Positions 42,057 to 51,173 of a stretch of DNA of 64,000 nt are shown piece by piece. The notes beneath the pieces are model-generated. The model searched no databases and had not been told where the DNA came from. It saw only the letters and a list, made by a program, of their open reading frames with translations. Position 1 is the first letter of the stretch; every line of letters begins with the position of its first letter. The position numbers and the translations under genes were made by a program. Source of the DNA: Saccharothrix australiensis (GTDB taxonomy: Bacteria > Actinomycetota > Actinomycetes > Mycobacteriales > Pseudonocardiaceae); the NCBI RefSeq assembly GCF_003634935.1, contig NZ_RBXO01000001.1:1-64000 (forward strand). Direction: 5' to 3'.

Positions 42057-44038
42057 GCCACGTCGACCCCGAGGTCCTGTACGGGCAGCTGGCGGCGGGC
42101 GACGCCGGCCGGGTGGCCGCCGCGGCCGACCCGATCAGCGGCGCGATGAGCGCGGTGGGCCGGGCGGGCGAGGCCGTGACGGCCGGCGGTCGCACCGCCA
42201 CGTCGTCCTGGCACGGCGGCACGGCGGAGAAGTTCGCCGCCCGCGCCGACCTGTCGAGCCGGTCGGCCGCGGTCGCCGGCGAACGCCTGGGCGCGGGCGC
42301 GGAGATCGTGCAGGCCGCGTCGCGGGCGTACGCGCAGATGCGCGGCAGCGCCGACCAGCTGATCGGCTTCTGGCGCGGCCGGCCGCCAGGGCTGGACGAG
42401 GCGCAGACCCGTGAGCTGGCGAACCGGGTCAACGAGCAGCTCACCAACATCAGGGGCGGCTACGAGAACGTCCTGCGCTCCTACGCGTCGGCGCTGGCCA
42501 CCGTGCGGCCCGGCTTCCAGGAGACGGCGGGCAAGGACGCGGGCTGGGCGGCGACGGCGGCCCCGGGCGCGCGCACCACGGCGGCCGTGCCCGGTCCGGG
42601 CACCGACCCGAAGCAGGTCGCCGCTTGGTGGAAGTCGTTGACCAAGGAGCAGCAGGACGAGCTGCTGCGCACCAAGTTCCAGGAGCTGGGCCGACTGCGC
42701 GGCCTGCCGTCCGGTGTCCTGGACCAGGCCAACCGCGCCCGCATCCAGGACGACATCCGGCGGTTCGGCGCGCAGAGCGACCGGCTCAAGGCGGAGATGG
42801 CCGCCCGCGCGCGGGAGCTGGGCCTCGACCCGGCCAAGTCCGACGACCTGACCAAGCTGCTGAACGACCCGCGGTACGCGGAGCTGTCCGAGCAGCAGAA
42901 GGAAGCCGCCACCAAGGCAGCGAACGCCGAGAAGGCCCAGCACAGCCTCTCCGACGCGGAGGAGAAGGCCAGGGGCAAGGGCTGGGCCGAGAGCGACGTT
43001 CGGGTGCTGGCCTACGACCCGTACGGCCCGCGCGGCGACGGCGGCATGGCCATCGCGTACGGCGACCCGGACACCGCCAAGAACCTCGCGGTGTGCGTGC
43101 CCGGCACCGGTTCGGAGCTGGACAGCTTCTCCGTCGGCCAGGCCGCGAACCTGCGCGAGGCGATGGGCGCGGACGGCAACGCGACCATCCAGTGGCTGGG
43201 CTACGACGCGCCCGGCTGGTCGCCCGGCGAGGTGGACAACCCGGCGCAGGCGCGGGAGGGCGGCCGGAACCTCGTCGCCGACGTCGACGGCTACCGCGCC
43301 GCCGCCGAGGCCGCGGGCAACCGCCAGCACCTGACCGTGGTCGGCCACTCGTACGGCTCCACGACCGTCGGCTACGCGGGCATGAACGGCCTGGCGGCGG
43401 ACGACATCGCGTTCGTCGGCTCGCCCGGCGTGGGCGCGTCGAACGTCGACCAGCTCTCGGTGGGCCCCGGCCACGTCTACGCGGGCGCGACCGAGCACGA
43501 CCCGGTGGTGCAGGGCACCAGTTCGAGCTGGTTCACCGAGGACGGCTCGTCGGTCGGGCCGTACGACGACCGGTTCGGCGCGAAGGTGTTCGGCACCTCG
43601 GGCTCGACCATGATCGACGGCGCGCACTCGGCGTACTACGACCCGAAGTCCGAGTCGGTGCGGAACCTGGCCCGCATCGCGACCGGCGACGGCGGCTCGG
43701 TGACCGACCAGAAGTGGTACGACTCGCCGATCGGGCCGTCGCTGCCCGGTTCGCACCTGCCCGGCGTCGGGCCCGTGGTGGACGCGGTCGGCAGCGTCGG
43801 CGCGGGCGCGGCGGACCTGGTGGGCGACGCGGGCGCCGGGCTCTACAACGCCGGGCGCGAGGCGTGGCGGGGCAACTGGTCCGAGGCGGGCACCGGCCTG
43901 GTGAACACCGGCAAGGAGGCCGTCAGCGACACGCTCGACGTGGTGGTCGGCGGTGTCGGCGACGTGGTCGAGGCCGGCCGCGACGTGGTGGAGGGCGCGA
44001 AGGGCGCGTGGGACAGGACCGTGGGGTCCTGGTTCTGA
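42053..44038 (+). CDS. DUF1023-type alpha/beta hydrolase with N-terminal WXG-like region
   Basis: A 661-residue protein. The first about 230 residues are helical (ESX/WXG-like), a linker follows, then a hydrolase domain (about 310-560) with VCVPGTGSELDSF, nucleophile Ser in LTVVGHSYGSTTVGYAG, and the family acid/His region ending in DGAHSAYYDP. The last about 100 residues are amphipathic repeats. The layout is that of ESX-secreted DUF1023 lipase/esterase effectors of actinobacteria. The GTG start overlaps the small helical gene, a typical partner arrangement. No immunity gene is obvious. Confidence 0.78.
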   Translation: MSHVDPEVLYGQLAAGDAGRVAAAADPISGAMSAVGRAGEAVTAGGRTATSSWHGGTAEKFAARADLSSRSAAVAGERLGAGAEIVQAASRAYAQMRGSADQLIGFWRGRPPGLDEAQTRELANRVNEQLTNIRGGYENVLRSYASALATVRPGFQETAGKDAGWAATAAPGARTTAAVPGPGTDPKQVAAWWKSLTKEQQDELLRTKFQELGRLRGLPSGVLDQANRARIQDDIRRFGAQSDRLKAEMAARARELGLDPAKSDDLTKLLNDPRYAELSEQQKEAATKAANAEKAQHSLSDAEEKARGKGWAESDVRVLAYDPYGPRGDGGMAIAYGDPDTAKNLAVCVPGTGSELDSFSVGQAANLREAMGADGNATIQWLGYDAPGWSPGEVDNPAQAREGGRNLVADVDGYRAAAEAAGNRQHLTVVGHSYGSTTVGYAGMNGLAADDIAFVGSPGVGASNVDQLSVGPGHVYAGATEHDPVVQGTSSSWFTEDGSSVGPYDDRFGAKVFGTSGSTMIDGAHSAYYDPKSESVRNLARIATGDGGSVTDQKWYDSPIGPSLPGSHLPGVGPVVDAVGSVGAGAADLVGDAGAGLYNAGREAWRGNWSEAGTGLVNTGKEAVSDTLDVVVGGVGDVVEAGRDVVEGAKGAWDRTVGSWF

Positions 44039-44057
44039 GCGGTGCGCGAGCCCCGGC

Positions 44058-44396
44058 TCACGCCTTGCGGCACGCGCGGATGGTCTGCACCGCCTCGGCG
44101 TCGTCGAGCTTGCTCTCGTCGCGCTTGTGGACGGTGCAGACCAGCTTGTCGCCGACCGCGGTGCCGGGCGGCACCTGGTCGAGGTGGGCCCACGGGTCGC
44201 TGATCGGCGAGCCGGGCTGGTCCTGGTCCAGCTTGAGGGACACCCGGCCCGGCCCCCGCTGCCCGGACACGAGGTCCTCGCCCGGCTTCACCGCGGTGAC
44301 CTCGAACCGGACGTCGCCGCTCCAGTCGCCACCGCCGCCGCACGCCGCGAGGAACCCGATCGACACCACGACCACACCCGTTCTGAACGCCTTCAC
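44058..44396 (-). CDS. Small lipoprotein of unknown function
   Basis: A 112-residue protein with a lipoprotein signal (KAFRTGVVVVSIGFLAACG) and a globular domain with two further Cys (LVCTVHK and IRACRKA). It is convergent with the hydrolase gene, whose stop is 20 bp away. An immunity role is possible by position but there is no direct evidence. Confidence 0.72.
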   Translation of the reverse strand: MKAFRTGVVVVSIGFLAACGGGGDWSGDVRFEVTAVKPGEDLVSGQRGPGRVSLKLDQDQPGSPISDPWAHLDQVPPGTAVGDKLVCTVHKRDESKLDDAEAVQTIRACRKA

Positions 44397-44490
44397 CCGG
44401 CGAGCTTAGCCAGGCCGCGCACCGGTTTCCGGCGAATCCGGGCACCTCGACCGCACGCCGGCACGAGGTCCGCGCCAGGGGTGGGTGCGG

Positions 44491-44868
44491 TCAGAAGCGC
44501 AGCACCGGCAGCAGGCCGGACAGGTCGGCCCGGCTGCCCGACGCGGTGACCCGCGCGTCCTCCAGCGCCGTCGCCCAGTCCAGCCGGCCGACCGCCAGGC
44601 TCAGCCACGTCCGCGGGTCGGTCTCCACGACGTTCGGCGGCGTGCCGCGCGTGTGCCGGGGGCCCTCGACGCACTGCACGGCGGCGAACGGCGGTACGCG
44701 GACCTCGACGCTGCGGCCCGGCGCGACCTGCTCCAGGGTGCGCAGGCTGAGGCGGACCGCCGCCGCCAGCACGGGCCGCTCCGGCTGGTCGGCGGCGCCC
44801 TCCAACCAGGGCAGCACAGCGGCGACGGCGGCGCGCAGCTCGTGGGGGTCGACCGGTTTCGACGGCAT
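44491..44868 (-). CDS. Sterol-carrier-family protein (SCP2-like)
   Basis: A 125-residue protein of the small sterol-carrier family usual near purF in actinobacteria. VEVRVPPFAAVQCVEGPRHTRGTPPNVVETD is the family block, then a WLSLAVGRLDWATAL helix. It probably binds a hydrophobic ligand; role unknown. Confidence 0.75.
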   Translation of the reverse strand: MPSKPVDPHELRAAVAAVLPWLEGAADQPERPVLAAAVRLSLRTLEQVAPGRSVEVRVPPFAAVQCVEGPRHTRGTPPNVVETDPRTWLSLAVGRLDWATALEDARVTASGSRADLSGLLPVLRF

Positions 44869-44901
44869 CCGACCAGGCTAGCGGTGCGGCGGAGCGCCTG
44901 G

Positions 44902-45708
44902 TCAGAGCCCGGCCGACCGCACGGCCTCGGCGAGCAGCTCCTCCACCTGGTGCGCCAGCCGGCGCGAGTCGGTCGGCGAGAAGGTGCTCCACGGCACGGA
45001 CCCGTTCGACGCCCGGCGCTGCTGGAGGTAGCGGCCGTCCTCGGTGTCGAAGAACGCCACCACGCGGTCCGGCCGGCAGCGCTTGCCGTACCGGTCACGG
45101 GCCGCCGCGCCGAAGTTGCCGGTGTGCACGAGGCCGGTGAACATCTTCACCAGCGTGGCCGCGTCCTCCTGCCGCACGCCGTGGCCGCGCAGCGAGTTCT
45201 CCAGGCTCTTGGGCGAGCCGTCGGACTTCTGCACCGCCGCCTCCAGGTCGGCGCTGGGCATCGTCACCGAGTGCCCGGTGCCCGCCGGGTGCGCGGGCAG
45301 CGTGGCCAGCACCGCCGACGGCAGCCCGCTGCCCGCCGCGCGGCGGAACGTCAACCGGTCGTCGGCCAGCGTCGCCACCGCGCCGTGGTCGCCGTTCGCC
45401 ACGGCCAGCACGCGGACGCTCTTGCCCACCCACACCCGGCCGTCGACCTCGCGCTCCGGCCGGAAGAACAGCCGCAGCAGGTAGTCCAGCTCCGGGTGCA
45501 AGCCGGTCGGGCCGCCGAGGCCGCGCGCCCCGATGCCGTGCCACACCCGGCGTTCCAGCTCGGCCCGCTCCGCGTGCGTCCTGCCCGGCGACGGCACCTT
45601 GATCACCAACGGCATGGGGCCGAGGTCGAGGCGTTCCCACAGGACGTCGAACTCCTCGGCGGAGAGGGTGATCGGTTCCCGCTCCGCCTGCCCCCCGAAA
45701 TAGGTCAC
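44902..45708 (-). CDS. EspG-family ESX secretion-associated protein (module 2)
   Basis: A 268-residue EspG-type chaperone, start GTG at 45708 with GGAGC upstream. TLSAEEFDVLWERLDLG at the N terminus and VAFFDTEDGRYLQQRR near the end correspond to the module 1 paralogue. Here it is not coupled to the PPE-like gene: about 107 bp containing two hairpins lie between. Longer frames are shadows of the PPE-like coding region. Confidence 0.85.
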   Translation of the reverse strand: MTYFGGQAEREPITLSAEEFDVLWERLDLGPMPLVIKVPSPGRTHAERAELERRVWHGIGARGLGGPTGLHPELDYLLRLFFRPEREVDGRVWVGKSVRVLAVANGDHGAVATLADDRLTFRRAAGSGLPSAVLATLPAHPAGTGHSVTMPSADLEAAVQKSDGSPKSLENSLRGHGVRQEDAATLVKMFTGLVHTGNFGAAARDRYGKRCRPDRVVAFFDTEDGRYLQQRRASNGSVPWSTFSPTDSRRLAHQVEELLAEAVRSAGL

Positions 45709-45733
45709 TGCTGCTCCAGGTCGACCAAGCACC

Positions 45734-45799
45734 GGCCCCACCCCGACGGTGGGGCCCACCAACCGGTCCAGGCCAGGTCCGCGCGGGACCTGGCCTGGA
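45734..45799. terminator. Double hairpin between the module 2 PPE-like and EspG genes
   Basis: Two perfect stems follow one another: 9 bp (45734-45742 with 45748-45756) and 14 bp (45767-45780 with 45786-45799, loop GCGCG). They could terminate or attenuate transcription before espG. Confidence 0.6.
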
Positions 45800-45815
45800 C
45801 GCCACGACGTCGGAC

Positions 45816-47174
45816 CTACCTCGGGGTCTCCCCGATCACCGGCGGCGCGACCAGGCGGTCGTCGCCGAACACGTCGTCCGCCTCGACCAGGTAGTCGGCG
45901 GACTTGTGCTCGATGTCGTCCTCGCCGTTCGCGCCGTGCCCGGCGCCCGCGCCCATGCCGCCCGCGCCGGGGCCGCCGGGACGACCGGGCGCGCCACCGC
46001 CGGGACCGGCCGGACCACCGGGGCCGGCGGGACCGAAGCCGCCGACACCGGTCATGCCGCCGCGACCGGGCGCGGCGCTCGGCTGGCCGCCGGGCGCACC
46101 GGGACCACCGGGCGTGCCGAGCCCACCGGGACCGCCGGGCGCACCGGGGCCGAACCCGCGACCCTGACCGCCGGGGCCCTGGCCGCCGGGGCCCTGACCG
46201 CCGGGTCCGGGCAGACCGGGGTGGCCGGGCAGGCGGGGACCGGGCATGCCGGGTCGAGGGGGCAGGCCCTTGGACGTCACCGGGGGACCGCCGTTCGGCG
46301 GTCCTCCGCCCGGCGGCAGCCACGCCGGGACCGGCACGCCGGGCGGCTTCTGACCGGGCACCGGCCCACCGCCGGGCGGCGGGAAGGCGGGCGGGGGCGG
46401 AGGCGGCGGGGTCGGCGGCGCCCACGACGGGTGGGTGTTGCCGCCACCCGGCGGGACGATGCTCGGCGGCGGCGCGACCGGCGGCGGCGGCGCGACGGGC
46501 GGCGCCGACGAGGTCCGCGTGCTGCCGCCGTCACCCGGCGGGGTCCACGTCTGGGAGCTGGTGTAGTTCGCGCTGCTCTGGTTGTAGCTGCCCGGACCAC
46601 CCGGCGGCGGCGTGTCGATCACGACCTGCGGCGGCGGCACGAACTCGCCCAGCGTGCCGCTGTTCCACTCGCTGCTGGACTGGTAGTTGTTCATCACCTC
46701 GACGGCCTTGGCCTCGGCGTTGTCCTGCGCCGCTTCCTGGGCCTCGTGGTCCTGCTGCTGCTTGATGACGTGCATCATGCCGATCGGGCCGGACAGCGCG
46801 CCGAGGATCTTGTCGCCGGTCGACGGCGCCTCGGTGGTCACCGGCACCGGCTCGGGCATCTGCTTCCGGGCGTCCGCGATGTACTCGCCCTGGAGCTGCG
46901 CGGACGTCTTCATGGTGTCCGAGCCCTGCTTGGCGTCGCCCGCCCAGGCGGCCAGCGGCGACAGCGCGGCCTGCGTCTCCTCGGCGGTGGAGCCCTCCCA
47001 CTTCGCGCCGAGCTTGCCCAGCGCGGCGTGGATCGACTCGTCCACTTCGGCCAGGGCGTCGGACAGGCCCTTCCAGCCGTCCTCCACGGGACGGGAGGCG
47101 GCGACGCCGGGCCCTTCGTTGATCATGCGGTGCAGATCGGGGTGGGTATACCCGCGCCAGCGGTGGTCACCCAT
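45816..47174 (-). CDS. PPE-like proline/glycine-rich ESX substrate (module 2)
   Basis: A 452-residue protein. The first about 150 residues are a helical domain (GAKWEGSTAEE gives a WxG turn, ending in MPEPVPVTTEAP), then a long Pro/Gly/Gln-rich repeat tract. It ends in EHKSADYLVEADDVFGDD then VAPPVIGETPR, almost the same as the module 1 protein. The strong tail match with divergent repeats points to function of the tail. It follows the small helical gene by 36 bp. Confidence 0.8.
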   Translation of the reverse strand: MGDHRWRGYTHPDLHRMINEGPGVAASRPVEDGWKGLSDALAEVDESIHAALGKLGAKWEGSTAEETQAALSPLAAWAGDAKQGSDTMKTSAQLQGEYIADARKQMPEPVPVTTEAPSTGDKILGALSGPIGMMHVIKQQQDHEAQEAAQDNAEAKAVEVMNNYQSSSEWNSGTLGEFVPPPQVVIDTPPPGGPGSYNQSSANYTSSQTWTPPGDGGSTRTSSAPPVAPPPPVAPPPSIVPPGGGNTHPSWAPPTPPPPPPPAFPPPGGGPVPGQKPPGVPVPAWLPPGGGPPNGGPPVTSKGLPPRPGMPGPRLPGHPGLPGPGGQGPGGQGPGGQGRGFGPGAPGGPGGLGTPGGPGAPGGQPSAAPGRGGMTGVGGFGPAGPGGPAGPGGGAPGRPGGPGAGGMGAGAGHGANGEDDIEHKSADYLVEADDVFGDDRLVAPPVIGETPR

Positions 47175-47210
47175 CGTGCTCGCCCCCCTCGGGTGCGTGG
47201 TCCATCACGG

Positions 47211-47597
47211 TCAGTCGTTGTGGATGCGTCCCCAGGACGCCACGTTGTCGCCCTCGACGCGGCGGTAGTCCGCCTCGATCGCGGTCAACTGGTCGACGCA
47301 GCCCTGGAGCTGGTCGCGGTAGGCCAGGATCGCGTTGATCGCCGCGGCGTCACCCGCGTCGAAGGTGTCCCGGTTGAACGCCTCGGCGGTCTCCTTGCTG
47401 ACCGGGTCGCCCGCCCACGGGCGCGCCTGCACGGCGGTCAGCGCGCTGCGGATCTCCGGCTCCAGCCGGGCCAGCGCGTCCATGAAGACCTTGCGCGCCT
47501 CGGGGATCGCCGTGGGATCGACGCTCAGCTTCTGCTGCTTCCCGCTGTACTCGGGCGGAGTCGACGTGGACCCCCCACCACCATCCGCGATGAACAC
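47211..47597 (-). CDS. Small helical ESX-associated protein (module 2)
   Basis: A 128-residue helical protein, counterpart of 6618-7022. It starts FIADGGGGSTSTPPEYSGKQ and ends with a helix containing TAIEADYRRVEGDNVASWG, which matches the YREVDDAAANG end of the other. No signal. Here it lies between the lipoprotein and PPE-like genes, the reverse of module 1. Confidence 0.68.
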   Translation of the reverse strand: MFIADGGGGSTSTPPEYSGKQQKLSVDPTAIPEARKVFMDALARLEPEIRSALTAVQARPWAGDPVSKETAEAFNRDTFDAGDAAAINAILAYRDQLQGCVDQLTAIEADYRRVEGDNVASWGRIHND

Positions 47598-47713
47598 GGC
47601 ACACCCTCCTCAGTGCTGCACAGACCCCAAGCGTGTGCATTCGGGACGACTCTAGCTCTGATGCACGACGCGGGTGGTCGGTTCCCGTCGCGAAGGGAGT
47701 AGTTGGAGTAGTT

Positions 47714-48310
47714 CTACTTGGCCATCAGCGTTGCCACGATCGCGCCGGCGACCCGGGGCGCGAGTTGGCACAGGGTGTCGACGTCGGTCTCGCCGAAGCT
47801 GCCGATGTTGGCGTCCACCATCTGGCCGTCGGAGACGTCGACCGCGACGACGCAGCTCGGCGCGCGGCCCGGTCGCTTCACCAGGACCGCCGGGAAGCCG
47901 CCGACCTCCAGCTTCTCGGCCTCGTCCCGCTTGGCGCTCCCGGTGTAGAACTCCAGGCCCTCGGTGGTGATCACGGTGGCGCCGACGATGTACTTGTGGT
48001 CGGCGCGGTTGAAGTAGCAGACCGACCAGTCGAGGTTCGGCACGGTGCTCTTCCGCGGCGCCTGGTCCGCGCCGAACTCGGCGCGCTGGGCCTCGGTGAG
48101 CAGCGTGCACGGGTCGACGTCCCGGACGTTGATCGTCTTCGGGCGCTTCTTGGGCTCGGCGGCGGACCCGGACCGGCTCGACGACGGCGGCGCGTCCGAC
48201 GTCCCGGACGACCCGGTCGGTGCGGAGGCCGAGGTCGGGGAACCGGTCGTGGTCTGGGAGCAACCCGCGAGCAGCAACACGGCGGCGAGGATCGGCACGG
48301 CACGGCGCAT
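47714..48310 (-). CDS. DUF3558-type lipoprotein (module 2)
   Basis: A 198-residue lipoprotein. The ATG at 48310 gives RRAVPILAAVLLLAGC (lipobox); TACGTT 6 nt upstream suggests a leaderless transcript. The mature part has a Ser/Thr/Pro linker and a DUF3558 domain with VDPCTLLTEAQRAEFGA, WSVCYFN, PSCVVAVDV and VDTLCQLAP, the usual Cys pairs. Divergent from the GH2 gene. Confidence 0.85.
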   Translation of the reverse strand: MRRAVPILAAVLLLAGCSQTTTGSPTSASAPTGSSGTSDAPPSSSRSGSAAEPKKRPKTINVRDVDPCTLLTEAQRAEFGADQAPRKSTVPNLDWSVCYFNRADHKYIVGATVITTEGLEFYTGSAKRDEAEKLEVGGFPAVLVKRPGRAPSCVVAVDVSDGQMVDANIGSFGETDVDTLCQLAPRVAGAIVATLMAK

Positions 48311-48316
48311 GGGGCC

Positions 48317-48322
48317 AACGTA
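48317..48322 (-). promoter_or_regulatory. -10 element (TACGTT) of the module 2 lipoprotein gene
   Basis: Minus-strand TACGTT 6 nt before the ATG; leaderless start. Confidence 0.5.
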
Positions 48323-48449
48323 TCGGACCACCGGGCACGGAGCGTCGCGAACGCGGGCACTCGCGTCACTCGTCAGCCGCATTGCCAGGCGTCACCCGGC
48401 CGGGAAACGCTCATCAGCGAGAGCCGCCGCCCTCGGATGGGGAGGAGCC

Positions 48450-51149
48450 ATGCGCTCACGAGCAGCACCGCTCGTGGCGGCCCTGGTGCTCGCGTTCGCC
48501 GTGCCGGACGCCGTCGCACAGCCCGTCGCGCCACCCGCCGCGCCGCTCACCGGTCCGGGCGGTGGCGCGCCGCTCACCGGTCCGGGCGACCTCGGTCGAG
48601 CCGCCCCGCCGCCCGTCACGGCGACCGACCTCGCCGTCACCGCGTCGCCCGGTTCGGCGGTCGCGGTCCCCGACTGGCGGATGCAGTCCAGCGCCCGCGC
48701 CGCGCAGGGCGGCGACGTGCTCTCCAGGCCCGACTACGCCGACACCGGGTGGCTCACCGTGCCCGCCCGCTCCACGGTCCTCGCCGGGCTGGTCGCGAAC
48801 AACCGGTACCCGGACCTGACCCACGGCGACAACCTCAAGCGGGTCGACCGCGCCGACTTCGCCGTCCCCTGGTGGTACCGCAAGGTGTTCAGGGCCGAGC
48901 CGACCGACGGCGCGCACGCCTTCCTCCGGCTCGACGGCGGCGTGATACCGCGCGGCGAGGTGTGGCTGAACGGCACGCTGGTCGCCGGGTCGGACCGGGT
49001 CGTCGGGGCGTACCCGACGCACGAGTTCGACGTGACGCGCCTGCTGCGCCGGGGCGACAACGCGCTGGCCGTCCGGGCCTCGCCGGCCGACCCGCGGACC
49101 GACCTCGCGATCCACTTCATCGACTGGGCGCAACTGCCGCCGGACCGCAACCAGGGCCTGTTCCGGGACGTGCGGCTGACCGCGTCCGGGCCGGTCTCGC
49201 TGCGCCACCCCCGCGCCACGGCCGACCTGCCGCTGCCGAGCCTGGCGTCGGCGGCGGTGACCGTGGAGGTGGAGGCGCGCAACAACACCGACGCGCCCGT
49301 GACCGCCGAGGTGACCGGCACGATCGGGCTCGCGCCGTTCCACCGGAGCGTGCCGCTGGCGGCGCGGCAGACCACGACGGTCTCGTTCACGCAGACCGTC
49401 GAGCGGCCGCGGGTGTGGTGGCCGTTCGGGCTGGGCGCGCAGCCGCTGTACACGGCGTCGCTGGAGGCGACCGCGGGCGGCACGCGCTCGGACGTGGCGT
49501 CCACCCGGTTCGGCGTGCGCGAGGTGACGTCGTCGCTGGTGGACGGCGGCGGACGGCGGTTCTTCGTCAACGGCGAGCCGTTCCTGGTGCGCGGCGGCGG
49601 GTGGGCGTCGGACCTGTTCCTGCGCACGGACGTCCGCAGGATCGAGGACCAGTTGACCCTGGTGCGCGACATGGGGCTGAACACCGTCCGGCTGGAGGGC
49701 AAACCGGAGAACGACGAGCTGTACGACCTCGCGGACCGGCTCGGGATCATGCTGCTCACCGGCTGGGAGTGCTGTTCCAAGTGGGAGGACTACGACTCGT
49801 TCGACGCCGAGGACAAGCGGGTCGCGGGCGAGTCGGCGGAGAGCGAGGCGCGGCGCGTCCGCAACCACCCGTCGATGCTGGGTTTCCTGATCGGCAGCGA
49901 CGCCGCGCCCGGCGCGGAGCTGGAGGGGATCTACCTGGACGCGCTGGAGCGCGCCGACTGGGACCTGCCGGTGATCTCGTCGGCGAAGGCGCTCGCCTCG
50001 CCGCGGCTGGGCCCGTCCGGGCTGAAGATGGCGGGGCCGTACTGGTGGGTGCCGCCGAACTACTGGTACGACAAGCGGTTGGGCGGCGCGTCGGGGTTCG
50101 CGTCCGAGATCGGGCCGGGCCCGACCGTGCCGGAGCTGGACGAGCTGCGGAAGTTCCTCACCCCGTCGGACATCGCGCGGCTGACCGACTACGACGCGGT
50201 GCAGTACCACCTGTCGCCGTCGACCACGTTCAACCGGTTCTCGTCCTGGGGCACGGCGCTGGACCGGCGCTACGGCCGGCCGTCGTCGCCGGAGGCGTTG
50301 GCGCGCAAGGCGCAGCAGGCCAACTACGAGGCCAACCGCGCGCAGTTCGAGGCGTTCGGGCGGAACTCCTCGGACTCCTCCGCGCCGGCCACGGGCGTCA
50401 TCTACTGGATGCTGAACGACGCCTGGCCGACGATGTACTGGCACCTGTTCGACTACCACCTCGCCACGGCCGGGTCGTACTTCGGCGCGAAGGCTGCGCT
50501 GCGGCCGCTGCACGTGCAGTACTCGTACGACGACGGGTCGCTGGCGGTGGTCAACACCGGCTTGGCCGACGTGCCCGGCCTGAGCGTGCGGGTGACGCTG
50601 TTCAACCTGGACGGCACGGTGAAGGCGGACGAGGCGCGGCCGGTGACCAGCCGCGCCAACGGCGCCGTGCGGGTCGGCGCGCTGCCGCGCCCGGACGGGC
50701 TGTCCACCACGCACTTCGCGCGGCTGCTGCTGACGGACGCCCGGGGCGCGGTGGTCGACCGGAACGTCTACTGGCTGTCCACGAAGCCCGACCTGCTCGA
50801 CTACGCCGCCTCCACCTGGTACCACACGCCGCAGACCGCGTACGCGGACTACCGGGAGCTGGACCGCCTGCGCCCCGGACGGGTGGCGGTGACCACGGCG
50901 GCGAAGGACGGCGGCACCGAGGTGACGCTGCGCAACACCGGCACGTCCGTGGCGTTCTTCGTGCGGGCGTCGGTGCGCAAGGGCGTCGGCGGACCGGAGG
51001 TGCTGCCGACGCGCTGGAGCGACAACTACGTGACGCTGTGGCCGGGCGAGTCGGTGACGCTCGACGCCCGCTACCGCGCGGCCGACCTCGGCGGCGCGAC
51101 CCCATCCGTGGAGGTGACGGGCCACAACGTCGCCCGGATCGTGCGCTGA
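48450..51149 (+). CDS. Secreted GH2 exo-beta-D-glucosaminidase (CsxA-like)
   Basis: An 899-residue secreted enzyme that removes glucosamine from chitosan ends. The ATG at 48450 has GGGGAGGAG upstream and opens a signal peptide (RSRAAPLVAALVLAFAVPDAVA). The GH2 order is visible: jelly-roll (about 60-220), immunoglobulin-like domain, TIM barrel (about 370-660), C-terminal beta domains. GFLIGSDAAPG has Ser-Asp where other GH2 enzymes have Asn-Glu, the mark of the CsxA exo-glucosaminidases, and FASEIGPGPTVPE supplies the nucleophile Glu. Longer frames upstream are shadows of the lipoprotein gene. Confidence 0.92.
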   Translation: MRSRAAPLVAALVLAFAVPDAVAQPVAPPAAPLTGPGGGAPLTGPGDLGRAAPPPVTATDLAVTASPGSAVAVPDWRMQSSARAAQGGDVLSRPDYADTGWLTVPARSTVLAGLVANNRYPDLTHGDNLKRVDRADFAVPWWYRKVFRAEPTDGAHAFLRLDGGVIPRGEVWLNGTLVAGSDRVVGAYPTHEFDVTRLLRRGDNALAVRASPADPRTDLAIHFIDWAQLPPDRNQGLFRDVRLTASGPVSLRHPRATADLPLPSLASAAVTVEVEARNNTDAPVTAEVTGTIGLAPFHRSVPLAARQTTTVSFTQTVERPRVWWPFGLGAQPLYTASLEATAGGTRSDVASTRFGVREVTSSLVDGGGRRFFVNGEPFLVRGGGWASDLFLRTDVRRIEDQLTLVRDMGLNTVRLEGKPENDELYDLADRLGIMLLTGWECCSKWEDYDSFDAEDKRVAGESAESEARRVRNHPSMLGFLIGSDAAPGAELEGIYLDALERADWDLPVISSAKALASPRLGPSGLKMAGPYWWVPPNYWYDKRLGGASGFASEIGPGPTVPELDELRKFLTPSDIARLTDYDAVQYHLSPSTTFNRFSSWGTALDRRYGRPSSPEALARKAQQANYEANRAQFEAFGRNSSDSSAPATGVIYWMLNDAWPTMYWHLFDYHLATAGSYFGAKAALRPLHVQYSYDDGSLAVVNTGLADVPGLSVRVTLFNLDGTVKADEARPVTSRANGAVRVGALPRPDGLSTTHFARLLLTDARGAVVDRNVYWLSTKPDLLDYAASTWYHTPQTAYADYRELDRLRPGRVAVTTAAKDGGTEVTLRNTGTSVAFFVRASVRKGVGGPEVLPTRWSDNYVTLWPGESVTLDARYRAADLGGATPSVEVTGHNVARIVR

Positions 51150-51161
51150 GCGCGGAGAACG

Positions 51162-51167
51162 TAGCCT
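51162..51167 (+). promoter_or_regulatory. -10 element (TAGCCT) of the dehydrogenase gene
   Basis: TAGCCT ends 6 nt before the GTG at 51174; leaderless start although the gene lies only 24 bp after the GH2 gene. Confidence 0.45.
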
Positions 51168-51173
51168 CGCCCC

